DNA of 46,619 nt from Chlorobiaceae bacterium (GCA_013334925.1 JAAXWP010000015.1:1-46619), one strand, 5' to 3'. Shown: positions 1-8,133, counted from the stretch's first letter. Notes: a model not told the origin generated them from the sequence alone. Numbers and translations: made by a program.

Positions 1-126
1 ACATCGCCAAGAAATGGACCATGCCGATTCGAGACTGGGGCTCGGTGATCAACCAGCTTTCCATTAAATTCGAGGGCAGGGTTCAATTGTGAGTATGGTC
101 GTTTACACAGTTTTCTGAACAGACCC
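1..126 (+). mobile_element. Right end of an IS256-type insertion sequence (cut by window edge)
   Basis: The window opens inside an insertion sequence. The last codons of a Mutator/IS256-type transposase run to a TGA at 90-92. About 8 bases later comes a segment at 101-126 (GTTTACACAG...CTGAACAGACCC) that resembles the terminal inverted repeat of IS256-family elements, which often carry GTTTACACAG-type ends. The left end is outside the window, so the repeat pairing and target duplication cannot be confirmed. A 9-bp duplication would be expected to begin at about 127. Family assignment is from recalled motif resemblance. Confidence 0.65.
3..92 (+). CDS. IS256-family transposase, C-terminal fragment
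   Basis: Only the last 29 codons are present, because the gene runs in from the left of the window. The translated end contains KWTMPIRDWG followed by NQLSIKFEGRV. This matches the conserved C-terminal W-x-x-P-I-R-x-W...NQ...I.FE.R pattern of IS256/Mutator transposases. The DDE catalytic residues lie upstream and cannot be seen, so whether the element is active cannot be judged. Confidence 0.7.
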   Translation: MAKKWTMPIRDWGSVINQLSIKFEGRVQL

Positions 127-147
127 AATCAACAACGTCCCTGAGTT

Positions 148-789
148 TTGGATCTACTTCCGCCTTGGCCACTGTTCACCGCATTCCTGGTTGCTGGTTT
201 TGTGCTGGCTGTTACACCAGGACCCGGTGTGCTCTTCATCGTTACCCGCAGTCTTGTTCAGGGACGCCGTTTCGGGCTGGCGTCGGCTGCCGGGGTCGCT
301 CTCGGGAATCTCAGCAACGCTTTTGCTGCTTCTGTTGGTCTCGCCGTGTTGTTTGAGGTTTCATCCCTTGCTTTTTCCGTGGTCAAGTATGTTGGAGCGT
401 TCTACCTGGTATTTCTTGGCGTACGTATGTTTCTTTCCACTCCTGATGAAAGTTCGGCGTTTGTTCCAGTTGCGGCTTCACTCGCACGCGTTTTCCGAGA
501 TGGGTTTATTGTTGCTCTTTTCAATCCTAAGACCACCATCTTTTTTGCTGCGTTTCTGCCACAATTCCTGAGTGTCAATGCTTCGCCCATGTTTCAGAGC
601 ATGGCGCTTGCCTCGCTTTTCGTAGCAATCGCCGCTGTAACCGACAGCGCCTACGCTCTGTTGGTTGGTGCGGTTGCGCCGGTTTTGCGCGGGCGTTTTG
701 TCCCCCGGTTTGGTCGACGTCTTGGTGGCGGCGTGTTCATCGGCCTTGGAATCTTTACAGCTCTGGCCGGGTCGCGTGGTGCCAGATAG
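148..789 (+). CDS. LysE/RhtB-family amino-acid exporter
   Basis: This 213-residue integral membrane protein has the usual length of the LysE/RhtB translocator family, which exports amino acids and related small molecules across the inner membrane. The N-terminal helix carries the family's PGP signature at residues 24-26. Later hydrophobic segments include FNPKTTIFFAAFLPQF near residue 130, another typical LysE feature, and about six membrane helices are expected. The start is TTG at 148; an in-frame TGA at 142-144 rules out a longer protein, and no Shine-Dalgarno is evident. The IS end at 126 lies only 21 bp upstream, so the native promoter and perhaps the native start were probably separated from the gene. 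The substrate cannot be predicted. Confidence 0.75.
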   Translation: MDLLPPWPLFTAFLVAGFVLAVTPGPGVLFIVTRSLVQGRRFGLASAAGVALGNLSNAFAASVGLAVLFEVSSLAFSVVKYVGAFYLVFLGVRMFLSTPDESSAFVPVAASLARVFRDGFIVALFNPKTTIFFAAFLPQFLSVNASPMFQSMALASLFVAIAAVTDSAYALLVGAVAPVLRGRFVPRFGRRLGGGVFIGLGIFTALAGSRGAR

Positions 790-863
790 GTCCATGTCGG
801 TCGAGCGGTCCTGAGGGAAATGGTGCGCGCGCCTTTGACTTCGATGGTAAACGAGTAAAACAG

Positions 864-887
864 AAAAGCCGGGAAAACCCGGCTTTT
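864..887 (-). terminator. Intrinsic terminator downstream of frr, probably bidirectional
   Basis: A perfect 10-bp stem (AAAAGCCGGG / CCCGGCTTTT) encloses a 4-base loop and ends in a T run on either strand. It lies 32 bp past the frr stop on the minus strand and 74 bp past the LysE-type gene on the plus strand, so it can serve both convergent genes. Confidence 0.8.
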
Positions 888-919
888 GCTGCTACTGAAT
901 ATCGAAGAGAGACTTGGTC

Positions 920-1480
920 TCAGACCGACATGATCTCCTTTTCCTTCTGGGCGATCAGTTCGACGATCTGCTTCTCGTATTTATGCAGAAGGTCGTCGGC
1001 ATCTTTCTTGCCACGGTTCTTTTCGTCTTCGGCGATCTGCTTGTCCTTTTCCATCTTTTCAACTTCGTGGATCAGGTCGCGGCGGAGGTTGCGGAGCGAG
1101 ACTTTGGAGTCCTCACCGAACTTCTTGGTCAGCTTCACGTACTCCTTGCGGCGCTCTTCGGTGAGCGGCGGAATGCTTACTCGGATGGTCTGGCCGTCGG
1201 CAGACGGGTTGAGACCGAGGTTGGCATCACGGATCGCTTTTTCGGTAGCCGATACCATCGACTTGTCCCAGACCTGTACGGTGAGGGTGTGCACGTCGAG
1301 CACGCCGACGTTGCCGACCTGCTTGAGTGGCATCTGCTGTCCGTAAGCTTCCACCTTGACGCGATCGAGCAGCGCGGTGGTTGCCTTTCCGGTTCTGATC
1401 GCGGCGAGTTCATGCTGGAAGGCCTCGATGGTCTTCTTCATCCTCGGCTCGAATTTCTGTAAAACGTCCCTTACAGTCAT
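920..1480 (-). CDS. frr: Ribosome recycling factor
   Basis: The 186-residue protein has the standard length and sequence of ribosome recycling factor, which with EF-G splits the post-termination ribosome in the cytoplasm. Recognisable blocks are the N-terminal helix with ELAAIRTGKAT, the beta-rich hinge domain (VGNVGVLDVHTL, SIPPLTEERRKEYVK) and the C-terminal basic/acidic helix (LRRDLIHEVEKMEKDKQ). It lies 33 bp downstream of rpmE on the same strand, so the two probably form an rpmE-frr operon of translation genes. Transcription then meets the hairpin at 864-887. No Shine-Dalgarno precedes the ATG. Confidence 0.97.
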   Translation of the reverse strand: MTVRDVLQKFEPRMKKTIEAFQHELAAIRTGKATTALLDRVKVEAYGQQMPLKQVGNVGVLDVHTLTVQVWDKSMVSATEKAIRDANLGLNPSADGQTIRVSIPPLTEERRKEYVKLTKKFGEDSKVSLRNLRRDLIHEVEKMEKDKQIAEDEKNRGKKDADDLLHKYEKQIVELIAQKEKEIMSV

Positions 1481-1513
1481 AGCGGTATCAGGTTTGATTC
1501 GCGGTTAGGGCGC

Positions 1514-1738
1514 TTACTGGGCGTTGGTCTTCGGTGCTGCTTTGGCGAAGCGCTTGTTGAAGCGTTCGACACGGCCGGCGGTGTCGACGAGAACCTGCTT
1601 GCCGGTGTAGAACGGGTGGCAGTTGCTGCAGATATCGACCTTGATGGTGTTCCTGGTGGACCTGGTTTCGAAGGCAGTGCCGCAGTTGGCGCAGTTGACC
1701 GTAACTTTCGTATACTTTGGATGAATCTCTGGTTTCAT
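1514..1738 (-). CDS. rpmE: 50S ribosomal protein L31 (zinc-binding type)
   Basis: L31 is a small protein of the large ribosomal subunit that bridges to the 30S head. The ATG at 1738 gives 74 residues starting MKPEIHPKY, the normal L31 start; a longer reading frame to 1822 adds 28 residues not typical of the family. Two Cys pairs, CANC and CSNC (the latter in [15 protein letters not shown]), form the zinc ribbon, so this is the C+ type rather than the zinc-independent form induced on zinc limitation. It is divergent from recG across 116 bp that contain a palindrome and a consensus-like promoter. Confidence 0.95.
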   Translation of the reverse strand: MKPEIHPKYTKVTVNCANCGTAFETRSTRNTIKVDICSNCHPFYTGKQVLVDTAGRVERFNKRFAKAAPKTNAQ

Positions 1739-1762
1739 GACCTTTGGAATTTCGTTGCCCGA

Positions 1763-1797
1763 TTGACAATAAACAGTTGACCTGAAATAAACTGTTT
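1763..1797 (+). promoter_or_regulatory. Putative recG promoter with overlapping inverted repeat
   Basis: TTGACA at 1763-1768 is a perfect -35 hexamer; 17 bp later AATAAA at 1786-1791 is a moderate -10, directed at recG (1855). An 8-bp perfect inverted repeat, AAACAGTT at 1771-1778 and AACTGTTT at 1790-1797, has 19 bp between arm centres and covers the spacer and -10. Such spacing suits a dimeric DNA-binding protein occluding RNA polymerase, but it might also be a chance hairpin. It lies in the shared rpmE/recG divergent region. Confidence 0.4.
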
Positions 1798-1854
1798 TTT
1801 CTGCTAATAAACAAGCAAACACTCGGTGAACGGCAAATATCTGTGGCGTAACGT

Positions 1855-3975
1855 ATGGCGGCGATCTCTTCAGTACAGGGCATCAAGGGGGTAGGACCAA
1901 AACGGGCGGCGGTGCTGGCGGAAGCCGGAATCCGCACCCTGGGCGACCTGTACGACTGCTTTCCCCGACGCTACCTCGACCGCACCAGGATCAGGAAAAT
2001 CGGGGAGCTGAGGGACGGCGAGACCGTGACGGTCGTCGGGACCGTTTCCGACACCAGGCTCGAAAAAGGGGGCCGCGGTGGTTCGAGGTTCAGGGCAACG
2101 GTGGTTGACGGATCCGGGCAGCTCGATCTGACCTGGTTTCGCGGCGTGCACTACTTTTCGAAAAGCATCGAGTCGGGTGACACCGTGGCGGTCCATGGCA
2201 AGGTGAGCTTTTTCGGGCGCAGGCCGGGTATGCAGCATCCGGATTACGATCGGCTTGGACGCCAGGGTGATGACGAACGGCGTGAGGGGCCGGGGGACGA
2301 CGAGCTGTATCGGACCGGTGCGATCATTCCGATCTATCCCACTACCGAGGCGATGAAGCAGGCCGGTCTCAACTCCGGGGCGCTTCGTACAATCGTGCAC
2401 CGGGCGTTCCGCGATCTGCCGCCGGCGTTCGAGGAGCATCTCGACCGGGAGACGCTTCAGTCGAATGGCCTTATGCCCATCGACGAGGCCTATCGCCAGA
2501 TCCATTTTCCCGATTCTGCCGATGCGCTCGAAAGGGCCCGTTACCGGATGAAGTGGAGTGAGCTGTTTTTCTATCAGCTGTTCTTTGCCCTGCGTCGTGC
2601 CGAGGAGCGTCGAGGTCCTGCATCGGTGCGATTCGACCACTCCGGGGCAATGACCGCAAGCCTGCATGAGCGTCTGCCCTTTGCGATGACCGGCGCACAG
2701 AAACAAGCCGTGCGTGAAATTTACCGGGATCTCAGAAGCGGTCGGCAGATGAACCGGTTGCTGCAGGGCGATGTCGGTTCCGGCAAGACGCTGGTCGCTC
2801 AGTTCGCCATGGCGCTTGCTGCGGATAATGGCGTGCAAGCAGCGTTCATGGCGCCGACGGAGATTCTGGCTTTCCAGCACTATCTCGGCATGAAGCGTTC
2901 GCTCGAACCGCTCGGCCTCAGGGTTGCGCTCCTGACCGGCAAACAGGGAAAAAAGGAGCGACAGGCTCTGCTGGATAGCATCGGAAGCGGGGCGGTGCAG
3001 ATTGTGGTCGGTACCCATGCGATCATCGAGGGGGCGGTGCAGTTTCACAACCTTGGCCTGGCGGTAATCGACGAACAGCACCGGTTCGGGGTACTGCAAC
3101 GCAAGGCGCTCCAGGACAAGGCCGGAAACCCGCACGTGTTGCTGATGACGGCGACGCCCATTCCGCGGACCCTGACCATGGGCGTCTATGGCGATCTCGA
3201 CGTGTCGGTGCTCGACGAGATGCCGGCCGGCCGGACCCCAATCAGGACAAGACTCTGTCGGGAAGAGGATAAGCAGCGGTTGTACGGGGTGCTTCGCGAC
3301 GAAGTCAGCCAGGGGCGTCAGGCTTACATTGTCTATCCGCTTGTCGAGGAGTCCGAGAAGCTGGATCTGAAAGCGGCTGCAGAGAGCTATGAACAGCTCC
3401 AGGCGGAGGTGTTTCCCGATCTCCGGCTCGGGCTGATCCACGGCCAGCTGGCAGCGGCTGACAAGGAGAGCGTCATGGACGCGTTCCGCCGGGGTGAGAT
3501 TGATATTCTCGTTGGGACGACCGTGATCGAGGTTGGCGTCGATGTACCGAATGCCACCGTGATGGTGATCGAACATGCCGAGCGGTTCGGCATTTCGCAG
3601 TTGCACCAGCTGCGGGGCCGGGTAGGCCGGGGCGTGCACAGGTCTTCCTGTTTTCTCGTATATTCAAAGCTTTCGGGTGACGCCCGGGAACGGCTCCAGG
3701 CCATCGAATCGACGACCGACGGATTCCGTCTTTCGGAGATCGACCTGCGCATCCGGGGTGCGGGAAATCTGCTCGGCCGCGAGCAGTCGGGAACGGTCAG
3801 CGGCCTGAGGATTGCTGATCTGCTTGCCGATGCCGGGATCATGCGATCGGCCCGTCAGGCGGCCTTCGATCTGGTCAGGCGCGACGGCAGGCTCGAAGAG
3901 CCAGCGCACGCCAGGATCAGGGCTTACTATTACGGGCATTTCAGGAGGAGGGTGGAACTGGCGGAGGTAGGATAG
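1855..3975 (+). CDS. recG: ATP-dependent DNA helicase RecG
   Basis: RecG remodels stalled replication forks and branch-migrates Holliday junctions. The 706-residue protein matches the family (about 690-700). The N-terminal part ([20 protein letters not shown], an HhH-like/wedge region, then an OB-like DNA-binding fold) is followed by a superfamily-2 helicase core: Walker A GDVGSGKT with Lys311, the DEQH box at 406-409, motif [12 protein letters not shown], and the RGRVGRG motif VI. All motifs are intact. The start is the ATG at 1855, without a Shine-Dalgarno. It is divergent from rpmE. The region behind it holds heptamer and nonamer repeats before rsgA. Confidence 0.97.
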   Translation: MAAISSVQGIKGVGPKRAAVLAEAGIRTLGDLYDCFPRRYLDRTRIRKIGELRDGETVTVVGTVSDTRLEKGGRGGSRFRATVVDGSGQLDLTWFRGVHYFSKSIESGDTVAVHGKVSFFGRRPGMQHPDYDRLGRQGDDERREGPGDDELYRTGAIIPIYPTTEAMKQAGLNSGALRTIVHRAFRDLPPAFEEHLDRETLQSNGLMPIDEAYRQIHFPDSADALERARYRMKWSELFFYQLFFALRRAEERRGPASVRFDHSGAMTASLHERLPFAMTGAQKQAVREIYRDLRSGRQMNRLLQGDVGSGKTLVAQFAMALAADNGVQAAFMAPTEILAFQHYLGMKRSLEPLGLRVALLTGKQGKKERQALLDSIGSGAVQIVVGTHAIIEGAVQFHNLGLAVIDEQHRFGVLQRKALQDKAGNPHVLLMTATPIPRTLTMGVYGDLDVSVLDEMPAGRTPIRTRLCREEDKQRLYGVLRDEVSQGRQAYIVYPLVEESEKLDLKAAAESYEQLQAEVFPDLRLGLIHGQLAAADKESVMDAFRRGEIDILVGTTVIEVGVDVPNATVMVIEHAERFGISQLHQLRGRVGRGVHRSSCFLVYSKLSGDARERLQAIESTTDGFRLSEIDLRIRGAGNLLGREQSGTVSGLRIADLLADAGIMRSARQAAFDLVRRDGRLEEPAHARIRAYYYGHFRRRVELAEVG

Positions 3976-3982
3976 TGTATCA

Positions 3983-4003
3983 GTGACGAGTGACAAGTGA
4001 CGA
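3983..4003 (+). repeat. Three-unit GTGACRA heptamer repeat behind recG
   Basis: Three perfect 7-bp units (GTGACGA, GTGACAA, GTGACGA) begin 7 bp after the recG stop codon. The 24 bases at 3981-4004 are identical to the first 24 bases of the 40-unit array behind ftsK (46051-46074). Confidence 0.9.
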
Positions 4004-4033
4004 GGAAGAGTTGCCATGATGGTTACAGCCGGT

Positions 4034-4141
4034 CCATAGGTCTTATAGGTCAGATGGGTCGGATAAGTAGGATAGTTTCAATAGGACCCATAGGACCCAT
4101 AGGACTCATAGGTCCCAGAAGACCCAACAGACCCATGAACC
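4034..4141 (+). repeat. Nonamer tandem repeat in two opposed arms
   Basis: Twelve consecutive 9-bp units fill the recG-rsgA gap. Units from about 4034 to 4078 read CCATAGGTC, TTATAGGTC, AGATGGGTC and then decay. Units from 4079 to 4141 read mostly CCATAGGAC, whose complement (GTCCTATGG) contains the TATGGGTC-like pattern of the first arm. The two halves are therefore in roughly opposite orientation and could fold together. Units at the outer edges are degenerate. Confidence 0.75.
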
Positions 4142-4195
4142 CGTGAAAAGAGATTCAGAAGGGATGCCGATCCCGGAAAATAACGAACGGCATAC

Positions 4196-5131
4196 ATGAA
4201 AGAGCAGTTGAAAGGGGTGGTCGTCCGGACGGGCGGGGCCTCATATATTGTCGAGTGCGATGATGGCCGCCTGGTCAGGTGCAGGACCGTGTCCGGCACC
4301 GTGAGCGAAAACGAGGGGGCAAGCCTGGTGGCTGTCGGCGACCGGGTGACCTTCAGGCCCAAGAGCTCCGGGACCGATATGCCTGAAGGAGTCATCGACC
4401 ATGTCGAGCATCGTACCAGTGCGCTTGTCAGGCGTCGTGACGTGCGCCGCAACCGCAGCAAGGAGCAGGAGCAGGTTATCGCCGGCAATATCGACCAGCT
4501 CGTGGTCGTCTCATCTGCCGACGATCCTCCGCTGAACCGTCGTCTGATCGACCGGTACCTCGCCTTTGCGGAATCGGAACATCTGCCGATGCTGCTTGTG
4601 GTAAACAAGACCGATCTTGCCGACCAGGCAAAGCTCGATGAGGAGCTGGAAACGTATCGTCAGCTCGGTTGCACGATCTGCTGCGTCAGCGCGGCGAGAC
4701 GCACCGGTCTCGATGAGCTTCGTGAACAGCTCAGGGGCAAGGTTTCGGCCTTCAGCGGCCATTCAGGTGTAGGTAAATCGACCCTGATCAACCTGATAGT
4801 TGGCCGGCGTGAACTGAAGACGGCCAGGATCAGCTGGAAGACCGGCAAGGGTGTTCATACGACCAGCAGTGCGACCATGCTCAGACTTCCGGAGGGCGGT
4901 TATGTCATCGACACCCCCGGTATCCGCGAGTTCAACCTGTCCGGCATCACCCGCGAGAATCTGCGGTTCTATTTCACGGAGTTCCTGGGGTTCATGCCCG
5001 AATGCAGTTTTTCTTCGTGCACGCATACGGTCGAGCCAGGGTGTGCTGTCTTGCATGCAGCGGAAACCGGAGCGATCGATCCTGAGCGTTACGAAAGCTA
5101 TCTGACTCTGTACGATACCCTTGAAGGCTGA
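4196..5131 (+). CDS. rsgA: Ribosome small-subunit maturation GTPase RsgA
   Basis: RsgA (YjeQ/YloQ) is a circularly permuted GTPase that checks late 30S assembly. The 311 residues show an N-terminal OB-fold, then the permuted GTPase motif order: G4 NKTD at 137-140 comes before the P-loop GHSGVGKS at 188-195, followed by the G3 DTPG. A C-terminal zinc-binding module has Cys270, Cys275, His277 and Cys283 (C-x4-C-x-H-x5-C). All diagnostic residues are present. It follows recG by 220 bp of repeats, so it probably has its own promoter; an ATG start without an obvious Shine-Dalgarno was chosen because the OB-fold begins immediately. Confidence 0.96.
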   Translation: MKEQLKGVVVRTGGASYIVECDDGRLVRCRTVSGTVSENEGASLVAVGDRVTFRPKSSGTDMPEGVIDHVEHRTSALVRRRDVRRNRSKEQEQVIAGNIDQLVVVSSADDPPLNRRLIDRYLAFAESEHLPMLLVVNKTDLADQAKLDEELETYRQLGCTICCVSAARRTGLDELREQLRGKVSAFSGHSGVGKSTLINLIVGRRELKTARISWKTGKGVHTTSSATMLRLPEGGYVIDTPGIREFNLSGITRENLRFYFTEFLGFMPECSFSSCTHTVEPGCAVLHAAETGAIDPERYESYLTLYDTLEG

Positions 5132-5182
5132 CACCGATGAAGGCCGTCAAGCTGTCATGTCCATCAAAAACTGATTACTGAA

Positions 5183-6556
5183 ATGATCGTTACCATCAAT
5201 CCGGCGACGGGGGAGACCCTTGCCGAATATCAGGTGATGAGCTCGGGTGAGCTCGACCGCGTGCTGCGCCAGGTGGATCTTGATTTCCGGATCTGGAGAG
5301 CGACGGCAATGCAGGAGCGTCAACGTCTCATGAAACGGCTTGGCGAACTGCTCAGGGAGCGGCAGGCCGAGCATGCACGCCTGATCAGCCTCGAGATGGG
5401 CAAGCCTCTGGCCCAGGCCGCAGGCGAGGTGAACAAGTGCGCCTGGGTGTGCGACTACTTCGCCGAACATGCCGAGTCGTTCCTGCAGCCGGAAGAGAGC
5501 CTGCTCGACGGGGCCAGGGGGCTGGTGAAGTTCGAGCCGCTCGGTGTCATTCTCGGGGTGATGCCCTGGAATTTCCCGTACTGGCAGGTGATCCGTTTCG
5601 CGGCACCGGCGATCATGGCGGGCAACGGCATTGTCGTCAAGCATGCCCCCAACGTGACCGGTTGTTCCATCGCCATCGAAGAGCTCTTCAGGGATGCCGG
5701 ATTTCCCGAACATCTCTATCGTGCCGTCCACGTGGGGCTCGAGGATGTCGACCGGATGACCGGTTTCATGATCGACCATCCGGCCATCAAGGCGGTCTCC
5801 GTGACGGGCAGTACCGGAGCGGGACGCGCGGTGGCTTCGAAAGCCGGCAGGGCCATCAAGCGGAGCGTGCTTGAGCTTGGCGGAAGTGATCCCTATATCG
5901 TGCTTGACGATGCCGACATCGCCCAGGCGGTGTCCGTGTGCGTCGCCGGCAGACTGCTCAACACCGGTCAGAGCTGCATCGCGGCTAAGCGTTTTATCGT
6001 GCATTCGAAGGTGATCGGGGAGTTCACCGACCTCCTGGTGCCAAAGATGCGCAACGCCGTCATGGGCGATCCGTTTTCGGAAGGCGTTGAGCTCGGGCCG
6101 ATCGCCCGGGCCGATTTGCGCGACCTTGTTCATGCGCAGGTGACCAGGTCTGTTGAAGCCGGTGCGGAGTTGCTGTGTGGCGGCTTTGTGCCGGATGGGC
6201 CCGGCTATTTCTATCCGCCGACGGTGCTTGCCGGCGTTCGCAAAGGTATGGCCGCCTGGGAGGAGGAGATCTTCGGCCCGGTGGCTACGGTCATCGAAGT
6301 ACGTGACGACGACGAAGCGGTGGAGGTGGCCAACGACAGCGAGTACGGGCTTGGTTCGGCGGTCTTTTCACGCGACCAGGAACGGGCTCTGGCGGTTGCC
6401 GACCGGCTCGAGGCGGGCAATTGCTTCATCAACTCCATGGTCAAGTCCGATCCGCGTCTGCCGTTCGGCGGCGTCAAGCTCTCCGGTTACGGACGCGAGC
6501 TGTCGCATCACGGTATTCGCGAGTTCGTCAACATCAAGACGCTCTATATCGCCTGA
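5183..6556 (+). CDS. NAD(P)-dependent aldehyde dehydrogenase, succinate-semialdehyde type
   Basis: The 457-residue enzyme belongs to the aldehyde dehydrogenase superfamily and oxidises an aldehyde to its acid in the cytoplasm. The general base Glu231 lies in LELGGSDPY and the nucleophile Cys265 in NTGQSCIAAKRF. Also visible are MPWNFPYWQ near residue 125, the VTGSTGAG dinucleotide loop and EEIFGPVATV near the C-terminus. Start sequence (MIVTINPATGE) and length fit the short succinate-semialdehyde dehydrogenases of the Sad/YneI group. The physiological substrate is an inference from resemblance; no gene for a partner pathway step is adjacent. It starts 51 bp behind rsgA and converges on a regulator gene across a terminator-like hairpin. 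Confidence 0.85.
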   Translation: MIVTINPATGETLAEYQVMSSGELDRVLRQVDLDFRIWRATAMQERQRLMKRLGELLRERQAEHARLISLEMGKPLAQAAGEVNKCAWVCDYFAEHAESFLQPEESLLDGARGLVKFEPLGVILGVMPWNFPYWQVIRFAAPAIMAGNGIVVKHAPNVTGCSIAIEELFRDAGFPEHLYRAVHVGLEDVDRMTGFMIDHPAIKAVSVTGSTGAGRAVASKAGRAIKRSVLELGGSDPYIVLDDADIAQAVSVCVAGRLLNTGQSCIAAKRFIVHSKVIGEFTDLLVPKMRNAVMGDPFSEGVELGPIARADLRDLVHAQVTRSVEAGAELLCGGFVPDGPGYFYPPTVLAGVRKGMAAWEEEIFGPVATVIEVRDDDEAVEVANDSEYGLGSAVFSRDQERALAVADRLEAGNCFINSMVKSDPRLPFGGVKLSGYGRELSHHGIREFVNIKTLYIA

Positions 6557-6601
6557 CATTTTGCCGTTATATGGTGGTATTCAGGTAAGAGGCAATAACG
6601 C

Positions 6602-6628
6602 CGATCCCCGTTTTCGTGACGGGGATCG
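6602..6628. terminator. Perfect stem-loop between convergent genes
   Basis: CGATCCCCGT and ACGGGGATCG form a perfect 10-bp stem with a 7-base loop, 45 bp past the aldehyde dehydrogenase stop and 16 bp past the regulator's stop on the other strand. There is no T tract on either side, so it may block convergent transcription or protect 3' ends rather than act as a classical intrinsic terminator. Confidence 0.55.
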
Positions 6629-6644
6629 ACGGATAGGCTGACGG

Positions 6645-7865
6645 TTACTGCTCCGTGGCGAGCTCGGAGAGGTAGGTCTTGATCGACTTGTGTTTGTCCA
6701 GATTCAGCTTTTTGTGCATGCGGTAGCGGATACTCTCCATGCCTCGGGTCGAAATGCCGATGGCTCGCGCGATCTCCCTGGTGTCGTAATTAAGCTTGAC
6801 CATCAGGCCGACGCGCAGTTCCCGCTGGTTGAGGTTCGGATGCTTCTTCTGGAGCTTGGAGAGGAACTCGGAATCACCCGCCGTAAGCTCGGTCTTCAGG
6901 CGTTTTTCGGTCAGCTCGGTTTCGAGCATGCTCTGGCACTGTTCAGCCATGCGCTGTCGGACCTGCTGGTCGATATCCAGAGATTTGATCTGCTCGTGGA
7001 GCTGGTGCAAAGCAGAGGTCTTTTCGCCGATAGCCGTCGAAATCCGCGTCAGCTCCATCTCCTGTGCCGAAATTCTCGATTTCAGTGATGCACGTTCCTG
7101 TTCGTGCTGCAGCAGCTCTTTCCGGTTCAGTTCGATCTGGGCGTTGAGCAGGATGATCTTCTGGGTCAGGCGCTGTTCACACTCGTTCTTCAGGCGCTGC
7201 ACCTCCTGTTCATGGAGCTCTTCCCTGGCCTGCAGGTCGTTCTGCATGTGGTCAAGAGCCTTGAAGTAGGGGTAGAAGCTGCTGTTCTCGGGCGGCAGGG
7301 CGATTTTGTGGTTGAGCATGTTCAGCCACGAAATTCTCGCGACAGCAGCCAGGAACTCCCGTCTCAGTTCACTCTCTTCGTTCGCTGCAGCAGCGTTCAC
7401 CTCATCGGGCAACGCTTTGCCTGACCTGAAATCCATGACGCATTCAATGGCTTCACGGTAATTCTCCCGCAGCAGGACGGTCATGTTGTTGGGGACGATG
7501 GCGGCGAAAGACTCGAGAATGATCCGGCAGGATGGGTCGATGTTGTAGAACACGACAGCGGTAAATGCCGGTCCCCAGTGATAGATGAGGTCGCTGATGC
7601 CCTGCTTGTACTCGTACGAGACATCATTGATGTTGTTCATGTCCCAGACGAGGTAAAGCGGCTTGTCCGGGATTCCGCTCTCCCTGAGTACGGTTTTGAC
7701 GAGATTGTTGCTCAGGGTGTGCAGGCTTACCGGATGCCTTGCTTCGATGAAGGCATGAAGGATGTCGTCACCAATGAGTTCGAGACGCTTGATGTAGCCG
7801 GGTTGTTCTTCTTTCCAGTGCGGCTTCGCCGTCACCGGCAGGCCGGAGAATGGGCAGGTTTTCAT
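6645..7865 (-). CDS. Coiled-coil regulator with C-terminal LuxR-type HTH and STAS-like N-terminus
   Basis: The gene is not recognised by name. The ATG at 7865 (MKTCPFSGLP) gives 406 residues; the frame extends 37 codons further into AT-rich DNA that does not look coding. Residues about 20-135 form an alpha/beta unit with YLVWDMNNI and FTAVVFYNI strands, resembling STAS-like domains (inference). Residues about 200-325 are a long charged heptad region, probably a coiled coil. Residues about 330-390 are a helix-turn-helix of the LuxR/GerE type (KHPNLNQREL...TREIARAIGISTRGMESIRYR), as in Bacteroidota regulators. There is no receiver or membrane segment, so it is likely a cytoplasmic dimer sensing a protein or small ligand. 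An unusual repeat pair lies just upstream and may be its own operator. Confidence 0.7.
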   Translation of the reverse strand: MKTCPFSGLPVTAKPHWKEEQPGYIKRLELIGDDILHAFIEARHPVSLHTLSNNLVKTVLRESGIPDKPLYLVWDMNNINDVSYEYKQGISDLIYHWGPAFTAVVFYNIDPSCRIILESFAAIVPNNMTVLLRENYREAIECVMDFRSGKALPDEVNAAAANEESELRREFLAAVARISWLNMLNHKIALPPENSSFYPYFKALDHMQNDLQAREELHEQEVQRLKNECEQRLTQKIILLNAQIELNRKELLQHEQERASLKSRISAQEMELTRISTAIGEKTSALHQLHEQIKSLDIDQQVRQRMAEQCQSMLETELTEKRLKTELTAGDSEFLSKLQKKHPNLNQRELRVGLMVKLNYDTREIARAIGISTRGMESIRYRMHKKLNLDKHKSIKTYLSELATEQ

Positions 7866-7893
7866 AGCGGTGTTCCATATCGTTTTTCTGTAT

Positions 7894-7940
7894 ATGATAC
7901 ACCTGTCATGCAGTGTTCTTAGACGTAATGATACAGGTGT
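7894..7940 (-). promoter_or_regulatory. Possible operator: paired repeats upstream of the HTH regulator
   Basis: ATGATACA occurs at 7894-7901 and again at 7928-7935, exactly 34 bp apart. Overlapping these, ACACCTGT (7899-7906) and ACAGGTGT (7933-7940) form a perfect inverted repeat. The pair starts 29 bp upstream of the regulator's ATG, where an autoregulatory site would be expected. Binding is inferred, not shown. Confidence 0.35.
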
Positions 7941-8133
7941 TGAATTATGATAACCATTGTTATGCATAAAACCCAAAGATTTTACTTATATGGGGTACCC
8001 TTTTTATATATTCATTATGGGAGCGTATTTCAGTTATGTATAAGCGTCACGTTATGCGTATTGTTGCTATATGGGGTGAACTACGCTGAATAACGTACTT
8101 TACGGCTGAGCGATGTTGTCATTCGATCTCTCG

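Noticed and set aside
1870-3639. A 589-codon minus-strand frame antisense to recG
   Set aside because: The plus strand encodes complete RecG with all helicase motifs; the antisense product has no recognisable features.
7987-8077. Two TATATGGGGT copies as a paired promoter
   Set aside because: They are 81 bp apart with no matching -35 at a suitable distance and no conserved spacing; noted in the intergenic entry only.
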